Shown here one piece after another: positions 8,447 through 16,128 of a DNA stretch of 34,610 bases (the first letter of the stretch is position 1; every line of letters starts with the position of its first letter). A program made the position numbers and the translations under genes. Source of the stretch: Clostridiales bacterium (GTDB lineage Bacteria > Bacillota > Clostridia > Oscillospirales > Oscillospiraceae); assembly GCA_021205695.1 (NCBI GenBank), contig JAJPXB010000082.1:1-34610 (forward strand), written 5' to 3'. Below the pieces are notes generated by a model, which saw only the letters and a list, made by a program, of their open reading frames with translations, did no database searches and was not told the DNA's origin.

Positions 8447-10228
8447 TTATTTTGCGGAGGCCGCAGGGGTCTCCTGGGCAGCGTCCACATCGATGACTTC
8501 AAATTCATCGGTGGGGTGCAGCTTCATCCTGCGGTGAAGAAACGCCTCAATGTCAAAGGCGTTCTTCGGGTCGGCATCGGACGTGTATCTGTAGTTGGGG
8601 TGCTGGGTCAGGTCGTATTTGTCTGACAGGAATGGCCTGACGCCCCGCAACTGCAAGATACATTTGCCGCCGTCCATCACGGCAAGCTCATCCTGGCTCA
8701 TAAGTTCATGGCCAGTCTTTTGATAATTTGTGCCGTAGGAAGGGCTGTTGCCACGGGTGTCCGAGGTGTTGAACATATCAATGGTTTCTTTCCCCAGTGC
8801 AGCGTTCAGCTCTTTTAGCGTGGTCGGTTCTGAGCCACCCAGGAATATCTGACTGTCCATATTGCCGATGATAGTATCGGCGTTGTCCTTGTAGATGGCC
8901 TTGAGCTGGCTTCTGGCCTGCAAAACCAGACAGGCGGAAATCTCACGGCTGCGGATGGTTGCCACGAGCTTCTCCAGATTGGGAATCTGGCCGATGTTCG
9001 CCGCCTCGTCTACCAGGCACCGGACATGAACCGGCAGCCTGCCGCCGTAAACATCATCCGCTTTTTCGCAGAGCAGATTGAAAAGCTGGGAATAGATCAT
9101 GGAAATCAGGAAATTGAAGGTGCCATCCGTATCCGACATAATAAGGAACAGCGCCGTTTTACGGTCCCCTAGGGTGTCCAGTTCCAGCTCATCGTAGGAT
9201 GTGATCTCCCGAAGTTCCTGAATGTCAAAGGGGGCAAGCCGTGCGCCACAGCTCACAAGTATGCTTTTTGCCGTTTTTCCCGCACTCAATTTGAATTTGG
9301 CGTACTGCCGCACCGCAAAGTGATTCGGGTCTTTTTTCTTCAGCTCCTTGAACATCAGGTCTACCGGGTTTTCAAAGGTCTCGTCATCCTCCCGCACTTC
9401 CATAGCGTTAATGAACTCGATGAGTGTGGCGAAATTCTGCTCCTCCACCGGCGCTTCGTAGTGGATATACCCAATGAGCGCCGTATACAGCAGGGTCTCC
9501 GCCTTTTCCCAGAACGGGTCGCCGCCCTTGCCGTCGCCCTTGGTGTTGGTGATAAGGGTCGTAACCAGCTTCAAAATGTCCTTCTCCGAATGAATATAGG
9601 CAAAGGGGTTGTAGTGCATGGATTTTTTGAAGTTGATTGTGTTGAAAAATTTCAGGCGATAGCCATGCTTCAGCATCGCGTTTCCACACTCGATCACGAT
9701 ACTGCCCTTGGGGTCAGTGACCACATACGAGCTGTGCATCTGCAAGAGATTCGGCTTCAACCAAAACCTCGTTTTACCGGAGCCGGAGCCGCCGACGATC
9801 AGCACGTTTTTGTTCCGGGCGTTGGCCGGGTTCTTTGGGCGGTTGGACATCATCAGGCGTTCGGTTTTCGTGAGGATGATATTGTCCTCAAATTTGGGTG
9901 CCATGAATGGCTCGATGTCCTTTGCTGTCCCCCAGCGGGCGGAACCGTATTCCATGTTGTGGCGATACTTTTTGGCGTTTTTGCCTTTCAGGTACACGGC
10001 CAGCCGCAGGCCGCCGCCGCACAGCAACCCGATGAGCAGATCAAAGGGGTGCAGGCTGGGCAGAGGATTTCCAAACGCCTGGGGGACGGTGTACATCAGG
10101 CTGAGTATCTTTTCTCCCGCTGTGCCACCCGTCGCCAGCCGCCACGCCTCGCCCAGATTGGTTGCCACCAGCCCCACCAGCACATAGGGCAGATACATGA
10201 TTAGCAGCTTTTTTGTTTTCTGGCTCAT
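8447..10228 (-). CDS. VirD4-like T4SS coupling protein (CD1115 family)
   Basis: A 593-aa TraG/TraD-type coupling ATPase that delivers the relaxase-DNA complex to the channel. Two N-terminal hydrophobic segments (about residues 7-25 and 60-78) anchor it in the membrane. The motor domain has Walker A GGSGSGKTRF with Lys152, then VTDPKGS, and Walker B CLVDEAANIG with Asp407/Glu408. This is followed by STIRSREISACLVLQARSQL and a late GGSEPTT segment, all typical of VirD4/TcpA-like proteins. The ATG overlaps the stop of the PcfB gene as ATGA, indicating tight coupling. The C-terminal tail after residue 560 is acidic and may be the part that contacts accessory or relaxase proteins. Confidence 0.93.
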   Translation of the reverse strand: MSQKTKKLLIMYLPYVLVGLVATNLGEAWRLATGGTAGEKILSLMYTVPQAFGNPLPSLHPFDLLIGLLCGGGLRLAVYLKGKNAKKYRHNMEYGSARWGTAKDIEPFMAPKFEDNIILTKTERLMMSNRPKNPANARNKNVLIVGGSGSGKTRFWLKPNLLQMHSSYVVTDPKGSIVIECGNAMLKHGYRLKFFNTINFKKSMHYNPFAYIHSEKDILKLVTTLITNTKGDGKGGDPFWEKAETLLYTALIGYIHYEAPVEEQNFATLIEFINAMEVREDDETFENPVDLMFKELKKKDPNHFAVRQYAKFKLSAGKTAKSILVSCGARLAPFDIQELREITSYDELELDTLGDRKTALFLIMSDTDGTFNFLISMIYSQLFNLLCEKADDVYGGRLPVHVRCLVDEAANIGQIPNLEKLVATIRSREISACLVLQARSQLKAIYKDNADTIIGNMDSQIFLGGSEPTTLKELNAALGKETIDMFNTSDTRGNSPSYGTNYQKTGHELMSQDELAVMDGGKCILQLRGVRPFLSDKYDLTQHPNYRYTSDADPKNAFDIEAFLHRRMKLHPTDEFEVIDVDAAQETPAASAK

Positions 10229-10713
10229 CGGTCACGCTCCTGGTGCTTCTCCCGCACCTTCTTCGGCGTGGCGGCAGTCAGGTCAATGAGCTTGTTCAAC
10301 GTCTTCCGAACACTAGGGCGCTTCTGCTTGCTGAGTGCCTGGGCGGTGTACTCCTTGTAAGCCGCAGTCAGCGCTGCCTCATCTCTGGCCTTGAAGAACA
10401 CTGTATACCGGGGAGGGTCAACAGAGGCATCCTTGCGAATGGCGAAGTCCACGCCGTACTTTTTCGCCACACGCTCGAAGCCCTTCAGCTCTGTGTTGGC
10501 AATGGGGATGGTGGAAACGCCCTGATTCTGCCCGATCAGCTCCTCTACGGTCTGCTTGCCATGGGGGACTTCGTTTTTTGCCGCCGTCTTTTTCGCCTTC
10601 ACCTTGGCACGGTGGTTCAGGAACATCCGAAGCCCCTTCATAATGGTTCTGGCGGTCAGTTTGGTGGTGCTGATCGCCAAATTGACCGTCCTGTTCGTTA
10701 CTTCTTCCTGCAA
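10225..10713 (-). CDS. pcfB: PcfB-family conjugation accessory protein
   Basis: A 162-aa basic protein beginning MQEEVTNRTVNLAI, with TTKLTARTIMKGLRMFL and a central KKYGVDFAIRKDA...YTVFFKARD region. This is the pattern of PcfB (DUF3801) proteins, encoded just upstream of VirD4/PcfC-type coupling proteins in Gram-positive conjugative elements and thought to help dock the substrate. The start codon is TTG at 10713, preceded by GGAGGAG 10 nt away. An overlapping ATG slightly upstream is in a different frame and gives an unconvincing product. It is coupled to the coupling-protein gene by an ATGA overlap. Confidence 0.85.
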   Translation of the reverse strand: MQEEVTNRTVNLAISTTKLTARTIMKGLRMFLNHRAKVKAKKTAAKNEVPHGKQTVEELIGQNQGVSTIPIANTELKGFERVAKKYGVDFAIRKDASVDPPRYTVFFKARDEAALTAAYKEYTAQALSKQKRPSVRKTLNKLIDLTAATPKKVREKHQERDR

Positions 10714-10749
10714 TACTCATCATCTCCTCCCAGCAGGGTGGTGGATGTT

Positions 10750-11115
10750 CTACGAAGGGTCTTCCTCCAGAATTTCATCCGAAAGGCCCTCGTAGTTGCG
10801 TCCTTCATCCATAAAATAAACATAGCCATCAAGGAGACCACTCATCGGACGAACCTCGCCATTGGCGCAGACACCCATGAACAGGACTTTATCCTGATAG
10901 GGGCCTTCCTTGCTGCGATAATTCGCATACAGCCCGTCAACGGGGAATGCCTGCACAACATTATCCCGACCAAATACCCTGTCCCACTCGTCCAAAGGTA
11001 CACGCAGGCAAAAATCACCTGTCATCTCCAAAACGATCTCTGAGCCATCTCGATAGGCTCTGATCAGGTAATCCAGATTGATAAACTGGCCTGCACAATC
11101 AATAATCGTTGCCAT
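10750..11115 (-). CDS. Hypothetical ICE protein, 121 aa
   Basis: I do not recognise a family. The protein is small and acidic, without membrane segments or Cys clusters. The N-terminal half (IDCAGQFINLDYLIRAYRD, IVLEMTGDFCLRVPLDEWDRVFG) suggests a compact alpha/beta fold. The C-terminal half is Gly/Tyr-rich (LLDGYVYFMDEGRNYEGLSDEI). GAGGTGAGC precedes the ATG. It sits 8 nt after the DUF3846-like gene and 36 nt before pcfB, so it is expressed with the replication and transfer operon. Confidence 0.65.
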   Translation of the reverse strand: MATIIDCAGQFINLDYLIRAYRDGSEIVLEMTGDFCLRVPLDEWDRVFGRDNVVQAFPVDGLYANYRSKEGPYQDKVLFMGVCANGEVRPMSGLLDGYVYFMDEGRNYEGLSDEILEEDPS

Positions 11116-11123
11116 AGCTCACC

Positions 11124-11759
11124 TCACAGTGCATCGTGACCAGGCTGTGTCCGCTTCACAGCATCCGCTGCCTTGTCCTTTGCGGCGCTTTTCACCGTCT
11201 CATCGTCGATGGGAAGCACGATCAGCCCACGCCCCATCTTCACGAACGCCTCCGGGGTGTGGAACAGCTTCTCGAACTTCTCCATCTGCTCCGGGGTCAG
11301 GGAGCCGAAATCATCCTCGGTCAGCCCCACCACCAGGAAGTCCCCGGTGATGATGTCATACATCTGCCCGTCCTCGTCCCGGAGCGCCCGGTTCAGCGGC
11401 AGACCAGAGAGCTTGCCCTCCTCATTGCAGACCAGACCAACAGGGTCTTCGTAGGGGTACACGACCTCAATGTCGCCGCCCACCGCCGCCTGCAAAGCCT
11501 CCAGCTCGGTGCTGACCTGGAAGGGCTGGGGAAATTCTCCCGGCTTCACCAGAAGCACATCGATCATGTTCCCTTTGCGGGCAGGCTCCCGCCCTTCGCT
11601 GGTCAGAAAATCAACCTGGGTGAAGTTATCCGCATCCAGCACATACTCAGAGTCGAAATAGCCCTGCCTGACCTTTTCCTCTGCCTCCTCTTTGGAAGCG
11701 GCAGTCACAGAGACGGTTTTCTCCAGCGTCTCCGTGATGGTGATGTCATACTCTTTCAT
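11124..11759 (-). CDS. DpnD/PcfM-like plus DUF3846-like fusion protein
   Basis: A 211-aa soluble acidic protein. Residues 1-55 (YDITITETLEKTVSVTAASKEEAEEKV) match the short DpnD/PcfM-type domain, a beta-hairpin followed by a helix. Residues 60-180 (MIDVLLVKPGEFPQPFQV, ALQAAVGGDIEVVYPYEDPVGLVCNEEGKL..GLPLNRAL, ITGDFLVVG) match the DUF3846 pattern found in phage, plasmid and ICE proteins. The biochemical function of both parts is unknown. GGAGG lies 4 nt before the ATG. It sits among other small acidic accessory genes, which in such elements are often linked to defence evasion or establishment; that is inference. Confidence 0.7.
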   Translation of the reverse strand: MKEYDITITETLEKTVSVTAASKEEAEEKVRQGYFDSEYVLDADNFTQVDFLTSEGREPARKGNMIDVLLVKPGEFPQPFQVSTELEALQAAVGGDIEVVYPYEDPVGLVCNEEGKLSGLPLNRALRDEDGQMYDIITGDFLVVGLTEDDFGSLTPEQMEKFEKLFHTPEAFVKMGRGLIVLPIDDETVKSAAKDKAADAVKRTQPGHDAL

Positions 11760-11772
11760 GCGGCCTCCTTCT

Positions 11773-12357
11773 TCACAGCGGCAGTGCCGTGACCGGCTGG
11801 CCGTTCACCACGATGGTCTCGCACTGCTCCTCCAGGATACGCCTTACCAGGTGGATGTCGTCGCCGTCCAGGGACTTGGTGATCCGTCCGATGGTGGAGA
11901 ACACCACCGCCGTGCCGGTCAGGTACTTCTTGCCGTTTACAGCGACCACCGAATCCGGCTTGAAGGTCATCATCAAGTCCAGCAGCGGGAACAGGCAGCC
12001 CACCTCGTCGCCCTCAAACACGTCCAGCACTTCACGGCTGTCCTCCACAGTCATAGCGGTGGCTCCGCACTCCGGGTTGACCACCATCACGATGTCGCAG
12101 GGGCGGAACAGAACGCCGTTCTGGGGGATGCCGTCATACTCCTCATATTCCACGTCGCTGTCCTCATCTTCCTCATCGTCCTCGTCGGACAGCGGCTGTT
12201 CTTCCTGTCGCTCCTCCTGCAACAGCTTGTCGAGCTGGCGCAGGGTCTCGTCCATCATGGCGTCGTTGGCGTCTGTGCGGGTGGTCTGGTTGGCCTTGAA
12301 CCCGAAATTGATATTGATGTCGATGCCGCCGGAGACGATCACGTTAATATCCTGCAT
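11773..12357 (-). CDS. Acidic hypothetical ICE protein, paralog A
   Basis: A 194-aa protein beginning MQDINVIVSGGIDININFGF. The ATG at 12357 is chosen because AAGGAGG lies 8 nt upstream; an extended frame to 12426 has no comparable site. A very acidic linker (DEDDEEDEDSDVEYEEY, about residues 60-80) separates the N-terminus from a C-terminal domain with IVMVVNPECGATAMTVEDSREVL, VNGKKYLTGTAVVF and GDDIHLVRRIL. The C-terminal domain resembles that of the next gene upstream (12474-12983), so the two look like diverged duplicates. No family name is recognised. The charge suggests a protein-binding or DNA-mimic type role, which is speculation. Confidence 0.65.
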   Translation of the reverse strand: MQDINVIVSGGIDININFGFKANQTTRTDANDAMMDETLRQLDKLLQEERQEEQPLSDEDDEEDEDSDVEYEEYDGIPQNGVLFRPCDIVMVVNPECGATAMTVEDSREVLDVFEGDEVGCLFPLLDLMMTFKPDSVVAVNGKKYLTGTAVVFSTIGRITKSLDGDDIHLVRRILEEQCETIVVNGQPVTALPL

Positions 12358-12473
12358 AGAAAATTCCTCCTTCAAAGTTCGTGAGAAACAAAAAATGCGG
12401 CCACCCAGGTGCCAAAACGCACCCAAATGACCGCAGTATGCTTTCTCTGTATTCTGTTTTCATGGTGTTGTGG

Positions 12474-12983
12474 TTACTCCAGGAGCATTGCCGGGAACTC
12501 CTTTCCGTCGCCGCAGAGGGTGGCTTCGTTGTCGGACGCATAGTAGAACGTCCGATAGATGTCGTCGCCGGTCAGGGACAGCAGGTCGCAGTCCTCGTTC
12601 TCCCGGCACACCACCGCAGCGCCCAGCAGGAACACCCTGCCGTCCAGCTTGAGAGCCTGGTCGGTACGGTAATAGAGGGTCAGGTCGGAACCAGCAAAGT
12701 CCTCGATGCAGTCAAACCGCTCATAGAAGCTGGGCATCAGCTCACAGGCTTCTGCGCAGGTCAGCACCTTCGGCTCCCTGCCGGGGCGGAGAACCATGAC
12801 GATTTTCTTGTCCTCCGGCTCCTCTTTGCTTTCATCAGGACGGAACGAGCAGAAAACGTCACGGATAAACTGCTCCACCATCAACCCCATCAGCGCCGCC
12901 GAAATTTCCTGCGACTGCTTTTTGACCTCCTCGCCTACCTGAGCAGACAAGTCGTTCGGGATACCTTTGATTTTGTGATCCAT
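12474..12983 (-). CDS. Hypothetical ICE protein, paralog B
   Basis: A 169-aa soluble protein. The N-terminal helix-rich part (SAQVGEEVKKQSQEISAALMG) leads into a domain with IVMVLRPGREPKVLTCAEACELM, LDGRVFLLGAAVVCRENEDCDLLSLTGDDIYRTF and a GDGKEFPAMLLE tail. The order and spacing of these blocks match the C-terminal domain of the neighbouring gene at 11773-12357, implying an old tandem duplication. AAAGGAG lies 9 nt before the ATG. No catalytic motif is evident. Confidence 0.65.
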   Translation of the reverse strand: MDHKIKGIPNDLSAQVGEEVKKQSQEISAALMGLMVEQFIRDVFCSFRPDESKEEPEDKKIVMVLRPGREPKVLTCAEACELMPSFYERFDCIEDFAGSDLTLYYRTDQALKLDGRVFLLGAAVVCRENEDCDLLSLTGDDIYRTFYYASDNEATLCGDGKEFPAMLLE

Positions 12984-13023
12984 AGTGTAGAACTCCTTTC
13001 ACGATTGCGTATTTTGCAGCCCT

Positions 13024-13905
13024 TTACCGGGCCTGATCTCGCTGCCTCCGCCGCTGCCACTGTTCCAGCAGCTTGATGATGGTCTTTTCCATCTGCTGGG
13101 GCGTGTAGGACTTGGGAAAATACTTCCGCAGGTCGTTTGCCTTGAACGTCACCCGGTCAATGTCATCTTTTTTGACCTCATTCATGATCTCGCACATGGA
13201 CTCCAGGGTTGCCGTCCCTTCCTGGCTCTGCTTTTTCAGCCGCTGTGCCTGGGAGAGAGAAGGGGTAGCCTGGGCGTAGTCCATAGCGTCCAGAAGCAGC
13301 GCCTGTTCCGCTCTGGAGAGATAGGAAATCTCCACTGCTGGTCGAAATGCAATTTTTCCCTCATCTACCATGTTCATTAAGTCAGGAACCAAATTTGTTA
13401 AGCGAATATACCGCTGTACCTGACGCCCACTTTCGCCAGCGTCCTTTCCCAGCATATCAGCCGCTCCTAACTTCTCGACCAGTGGTCGAGAAGTTAAATC
13501 CGACCTGGCTCCCTGATGCTTCATAGCGTCCAGCTTCATCTTGTACGCCCATGCCCGCTCGCTGGGGAGGATGGTCTCTCGCTGGAGATTGGCGTCCACC
13601 ATTGTGATGATCGCTTCATCATCATCCATTTCACGGACGATAACCGGCAGGGTCTTCAGCCCCACCAGCTCCGCCGCATGACAGCGCCGGTGGCCGGAAA
13701 TAATCTCATAGCCGCCGTCCGGGTCAGGCCGGGCCAGCAGCGGGGAAATGACCCCGAACTGGGAAATGCTCTCCACGGTGCGGGTCATGGCCTCATCGTC
13801 CACCACCCGGAAGGGATGTCCCTCAAAGGGGTGCAGTTCCGTGATGGGTATCTGCTGAACCTGTTCCTGTGAGGGTGTGCCTTTGGTTTCGACTTCATTC
13901 GACAA
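13024..13905 (-). CDS. parB: ParB/Spo0J-family partition protein
   Basis: A 293-aa ParB-like protein. The N-terminal ParB/Srx-type domain runs from ITELHPFEGHPFRV (residue 21) through the GHRRC motif (71-75) to LQRETILPSERAWAYKMKL. A central helix-turn-helix region follows (ESGRQVQRYIRLTNLVPDLMNMV, then IAFRPAVEISYLS). The C-terminus is basic and Gln/Arg-rich. It should stabilise or license the excised circular ICE, or act as a replication or expression regulator as similar ICE ParB proteins do. The start is TTG at 13905, with GGAGGTG about 7 nt upstream. Codons around residues 137-146 contain a 29-bp palindrome (see separate entry). It lies downstream of the initiator and DnaC-like genes. 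Confidence 0.9.
   Translation of the reverse strand: MSNEVETKGTPSQEQVQQIPITELHPFEGHPFRVVDDEAMTRTVESISQFGVISPLLARPDPDGGYEIISGHRRCHAAELVGLKTLPVIVREMDDDEAIITMVDANLQRETILPSERAWAYKMKLDAMKHQGARSDLTSRPLVEKLGAADMLGKDAGESGRQVQRYIRLTNLVPDLMNMVDEGKIAFRPAVEISYLSRAEQALLLDAMDYAQATPSLSQAQRLKKQSQEGTATLESMCEIMNEVKKDDIDRVTFKANDLRKYFPKSYTPQQMEKTIIKLLEQWQRRRQRDQAR
13468..13496. repeat. Perfect 14-bp inverted repeat with 1-nt centre inside parB
   Basis: The arm TAACTTCTCGACCA (13468-13481) is followed by one G and its exact reverse complement (13483-13496). Such a long perfect palindrome is not required by the encoded peptide (around SRPLVEKL). It could be a protein-binding site, a hairpin in the mRNA, or the trace of an insertion. 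It does not resemble the parS consensus of chromosomal ParB. Confidence 0.9.
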
Positions 13906-13971
13906 AATTTGTCACCTCCATTTCTGCGTGAATTTTGAGACTATTAAGTCAGCACATGGGAACCACCTCCC

Positions 13972-14805
13972 TTAACTGCCATAGAGCAGGTCTTTGACCA
14001 GCGCCTGCTTGTCCCGCCCGATCTCCGTGCGCCTGTCTGTTCCACGCACCTGCAACGGGGTACACAGTTCCAACACCCGGCTGTAGATGCGGGCGTGAGC
14101 CACATCCTCGGCATTGCGAATCTGGTTGATGGTCAGATTGGTGGTGATGATGAGGGGCTTCTTCGATTTGTAGCGTTCATCAATGACCGCATAGACCTGT
14201 TCCAGCGCATACTCGGTATTGCGCTCGATGCCCAGGTCGTCGATGATGAGTAGCTCGAAGGACGAAAAAGAAGCGATATACTTGTATCGCTCCTCTGAGT
14301 ACATCCCACCCATCTGGTTTAATATCTTAGAAAAGTTTGTCATCAGCACAGGCACCCCGGTCTCCAGTAGGGCGTTGGCAATGCAGGCGGCTATAAATGA
14401 TTTTCCTGTTCCAACGTCGCCCCAGAGCAGGAGACCGAGGTTGTGCTTTCTGACCTCCGGCCAACTGTCCACATAGCGCCTTGCCATTTGGATGCTGGGG
14501 CTGTCCGCTGCCTTCTCAAACGTCCAGTCATACAAAGCCCGTTCCTGAATACCGTTGGCTTTCAGGCTGTAGATATGATTTCGACGGTTCATCTCCGCCA
14601 GCTCACGTTCGTATTTGTCCAGCTCTTCTTTGGCACAGCTACACATACAGGAAACAATGCTCTGTCTGCCTGCGATTTCCACCCGGCATTGGGTAGGCGT
14701 ATGGCATTTTTTGCAGTAAAAAAGGCCGTCCTCTCCGACATATTCCTCGTCGGAAGGCTCGGCTTTCATGTTCCGGTCAAAGAGGGAAGATAACAGCTCG
14801 TTCAT
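13972..14805 (-). CDS. DnaC/IstB-like helicase loader ATPase
   Basis: A 277-aa AAA+ protein starting MNELLSSLF. The ATG at 14805 has GAGGAGGGAG upstream and overlaps the preceding stop (ATGA); an upstream start at 14826 would lie on top of that ribosome site. Residues 25-60 hold four cysteines of a probable zinc-binding region (CKKC...CMCSC). The ATPase core has Walker A GDVGTGKSF with Lys135 and Walker B LLIIDDLG, followed by the sensor-like PLIITTNLT. It probably loads the replicative helicase on the excised ICE in partnership with the initiator encoded just upstream. Confidence 0.88.
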   Translation of the reverse strand: MNELLSSLFDRNMKAEPSDEEYVGEDGLFYCKKCHTPTQCRVEIAGRQSIVSCMCSCAKEELDKYERELAEMNRRNHIYSLKANGIQERALYDWTFEKAADSPSIQMARRYVDSWPEVRKHNLGLLLWGDVGTGKSFIAACIANALLETGVPVLMTNFSKILNQMGGMYSEERYKYIASFSSFELLIIDDLGIERNTEYALEQVYAVIDERYKSKKPLIITTNLTINQIRNAEDVAHARIYSRVLELCTPLQVRGTDRRTEIGRDKQALVKDLLYGS

Positions 14806-15557
14806 AGGCTTTCTCCCTCCTCGCATCTGTAGTTGTCGTGGCTGTAACCGCCTGTTCCCGTGGCAGAGACTGTCTGCCGCCGGTCTCTCCTCGCCCAGCT
14901 CCGAATGGTAGCCAGGTGGCTCTTGTATGACTTCCCGGTGGAGGCCATATACTCGGACAGGCGCTCGATCCGCCGCTGGTAGTCCTGGGGGAACTCAGCC
15001 CGTAAAGAAGAAAGCTCAGAATCTGACAGAAGGACATTGCCGTACTCCCCATACTGGTGGCGAGGCTCTTTCTCCTTCTTTCTTTTATTTGAGTCAGTAT
15101 TTATTTCTTCTTTACTTCTTTCTTCTTTATTTATTTGTGCCTGATTTTCCAGCGCAGGTTCCTCCAGCGCTGGACTTTCCTGCACTGGATTATCCAGCGT
15201 TGGATTTTCCTGTGCTGGATTATCCTGCGCTGGATTTTCTGCTTTAGGTGGTGACACACCCTGTTGAGGCATCTCATAGATCACATAGACGTTATCCCGA
15301 AGCAGCCCCTTTGCATCTCTGCGCCGCTCACGCACCAGATAGCCGCACTGTTCCAGTTCCTTCAGCCCGGAAGAAATCCCGCTCCGGCCTTCTTTACAGA
15401 TAGCGGCCAACCCTGCGATGCTGTAATCCCAGTTATCGGGCAAGCTCAGGAAAACAGAGAGCAGCCCCTTCGCTTTCAGCGTCAGGTTCCTGTCTCTCAG
15501 GTGGTAGTTGCACATGGTTGTATAATTTGTGTTTTTCTCAACTCGAAAGACCGGCAT
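14802..15557 (-). CDS. Helix-turn-helix replication initiator-like protein
   Basis: A 251-aa protein with an N-terminal winged-helix region (residues 1-95: TTMCNYHLRDRNLTLKAKGLLSVF, then YSIAGLAAICKEGRSGISSGLKELEQCGYLVR), as in RepA/DnaD-like initiators of ICEs and low-copy plasmids. Residues 109-143 are a pentapeptide tandem repeat of PxxxN type. A Lys/Glu-rich linker follows, and the C-terminal domain (ELSSLRAEFP..YQRRIERLSEYMASTGKSYKSHLATIRSWARR) resembles a DnaD-type helicase-interaction tail. The ATG at 15557 has GGAGGTGAG upstream. Its neighbours, a DnaC-like loader and ParB, support a role in autonomous replication of the excised element. Confidence 0.8.
   Translation of the reverse strand: MPVFRVEKNTNYTTMCNYHLRDRNLTLKAKGLLSVFLSLPDNWDYSIAGLAAICKEGRSGISSGLKELEQCGYLVRERRRDAKGLLRDNVYVIYEMPQQGVSPPKAENPAQDNPAQENPTLDNPVQESPALEEPALENQAQINKEERSKEEINTDSNKRKKEKEPRHQYGEYGNVLLSDSELSSLRAEFPQDYQRRIERLSEYMASTGKSYKSHLATIRSWARRDRRQTVSATGTGGYSHDNYRCEEGESL
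15129..15233 (-). repeat. 15-bp tandem repeat coding for a pentapeptide repeat
   Basis: Seven imperfect 15-bp units encode PAQDN, PAQEN, PTLDN, PVQES, PALEE, PALEN and QAQIN in the linker of the initiator-like protein. Unit number could vary by slippage without breaking the frame. Confidence 0.85.
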
Positions 15558-15563
15558 GAAAGC

Positions 15564-15725
15564 TCACCTCCTCCTGGCGGCCTGCCGCTTGCGGTACAGA
15601 CAGTGCTTGTAGCGGCACCGGATGCCTTTGCTGCCGGAAGTGTGATAACGGCAATAGCGGCAGTCCGGGAACTTTCCGTCCCTGCCCTTGTCGTAGCCGT
15701 CCTCCAGGTATTTCTTCTTTCCCAT
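15564..15725 (-). CDS. Small cysteine-rich basic protein (53 aa)
   Basis: The product starts MGKKKYLEDGYDKGRDG at 15725, with AAAGGAG 7 nt upstream; its ATG overlaps the TGA of the upstream gene by one base. It carries CRYCRY...IRCRYKHCLYRKRQAARRR, a CxxC...CxxxxC pattern that could bind zinc, and a strongly basic tail that could bind nucleic acid. The same cysteine spacing occurs in the preceding gene, suggesting duplication. Function unknown; a longer frame extends upstream to 15842 but would overlap that gene almost entirely. Confidence 0.65.
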   Translation of the reverse strand: MGKKKYLEDGYDKGRDGKFPDCRYCRYHTSGSKGIRCRYKHCLYRKRQAARRR

Positions 15726-16012
15726 CACGGACTCCTTTCCTGGTTCCGGTCTGCTCTTGCGGCCAGCCGGTTCTTGAAAACAGCGTTTATCACATCCACG
15801 GTACACCAGCCGATGCAGGGCGAGTACATCCCGTAGGGGCAACCATCACACCGGCTGTGTTCTGCCGGTTCCTCCTCCCGGATAAGGTAGGCGCAGTTCT
15901 GTTCGCCCATCAGACAGCCCTTCTTCCGGCCCTGCCAGTAGTAACAGAACTTACAGTCATTGGGCTTGTCCCTGGAATACCGCACGTTGCTATCTGCTGT
16001 GTTTCCGCTCAT
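15725..16012 (-). CDS. Cysteine-rich ICE protein (95 aa)
   Basis: The start at ATG 16012 (MSGNTADSNVRYSRDK) is chosen because GGAGGTGAAGGA lies upstream; a longer frame to 16087 would begin inside the terminator-like hairpin. Two cysteine clusters are visible: DCKFCYYWQGRKKGCLMGEQNC, then CDGCPYGMYSPCIGWC, which together could form two zinc knuckles. The first cluster matches the following 53-aa protein. It is the first gene of the ICE replication and transfer operon, placed just after an attenuator-like hairpin. No family is recognised. Confidence 0.65.
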   Translation of the reverse strand: MSGNTADSNVRYSRDKPNDCKFCYYWQGRKKGCLMGEQNCAYLIREEEPAEHSRCDGCPYGMYSPCIGWCTVDVINAVFKNRLAARADRNQERSP

Positions 16013-16043
16013 GGTTCCTTCACCTCCACTTGTTTCATGGCAT

Positions 16044-16092
16044 AAAAAAAGAGCGTGTACCCATCCCCGAAAATTGGGGCGATACACGCTCT
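16044..16092 (-). terminator. Terminator or leader attenuator upstream of the ICE operon
   Basis: AGAGCGTGTA (16050-16059) pairs with TACACGCTCT (16083-16092). An inner CCCC/GGGG stem lies in the loop, and the minus-strand transcript then reads TTTTTTT. A first terminator lies 37 bp upstream (16129-16154), so this second one is in the right place to attenuate transcription that starts between them and heads into the ICE genes. Confidence 0.75.
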
Positions 16093-16128
16093 GAATTTAT
16101 GTATTGAATTAGTATCCACGCAGGCATT

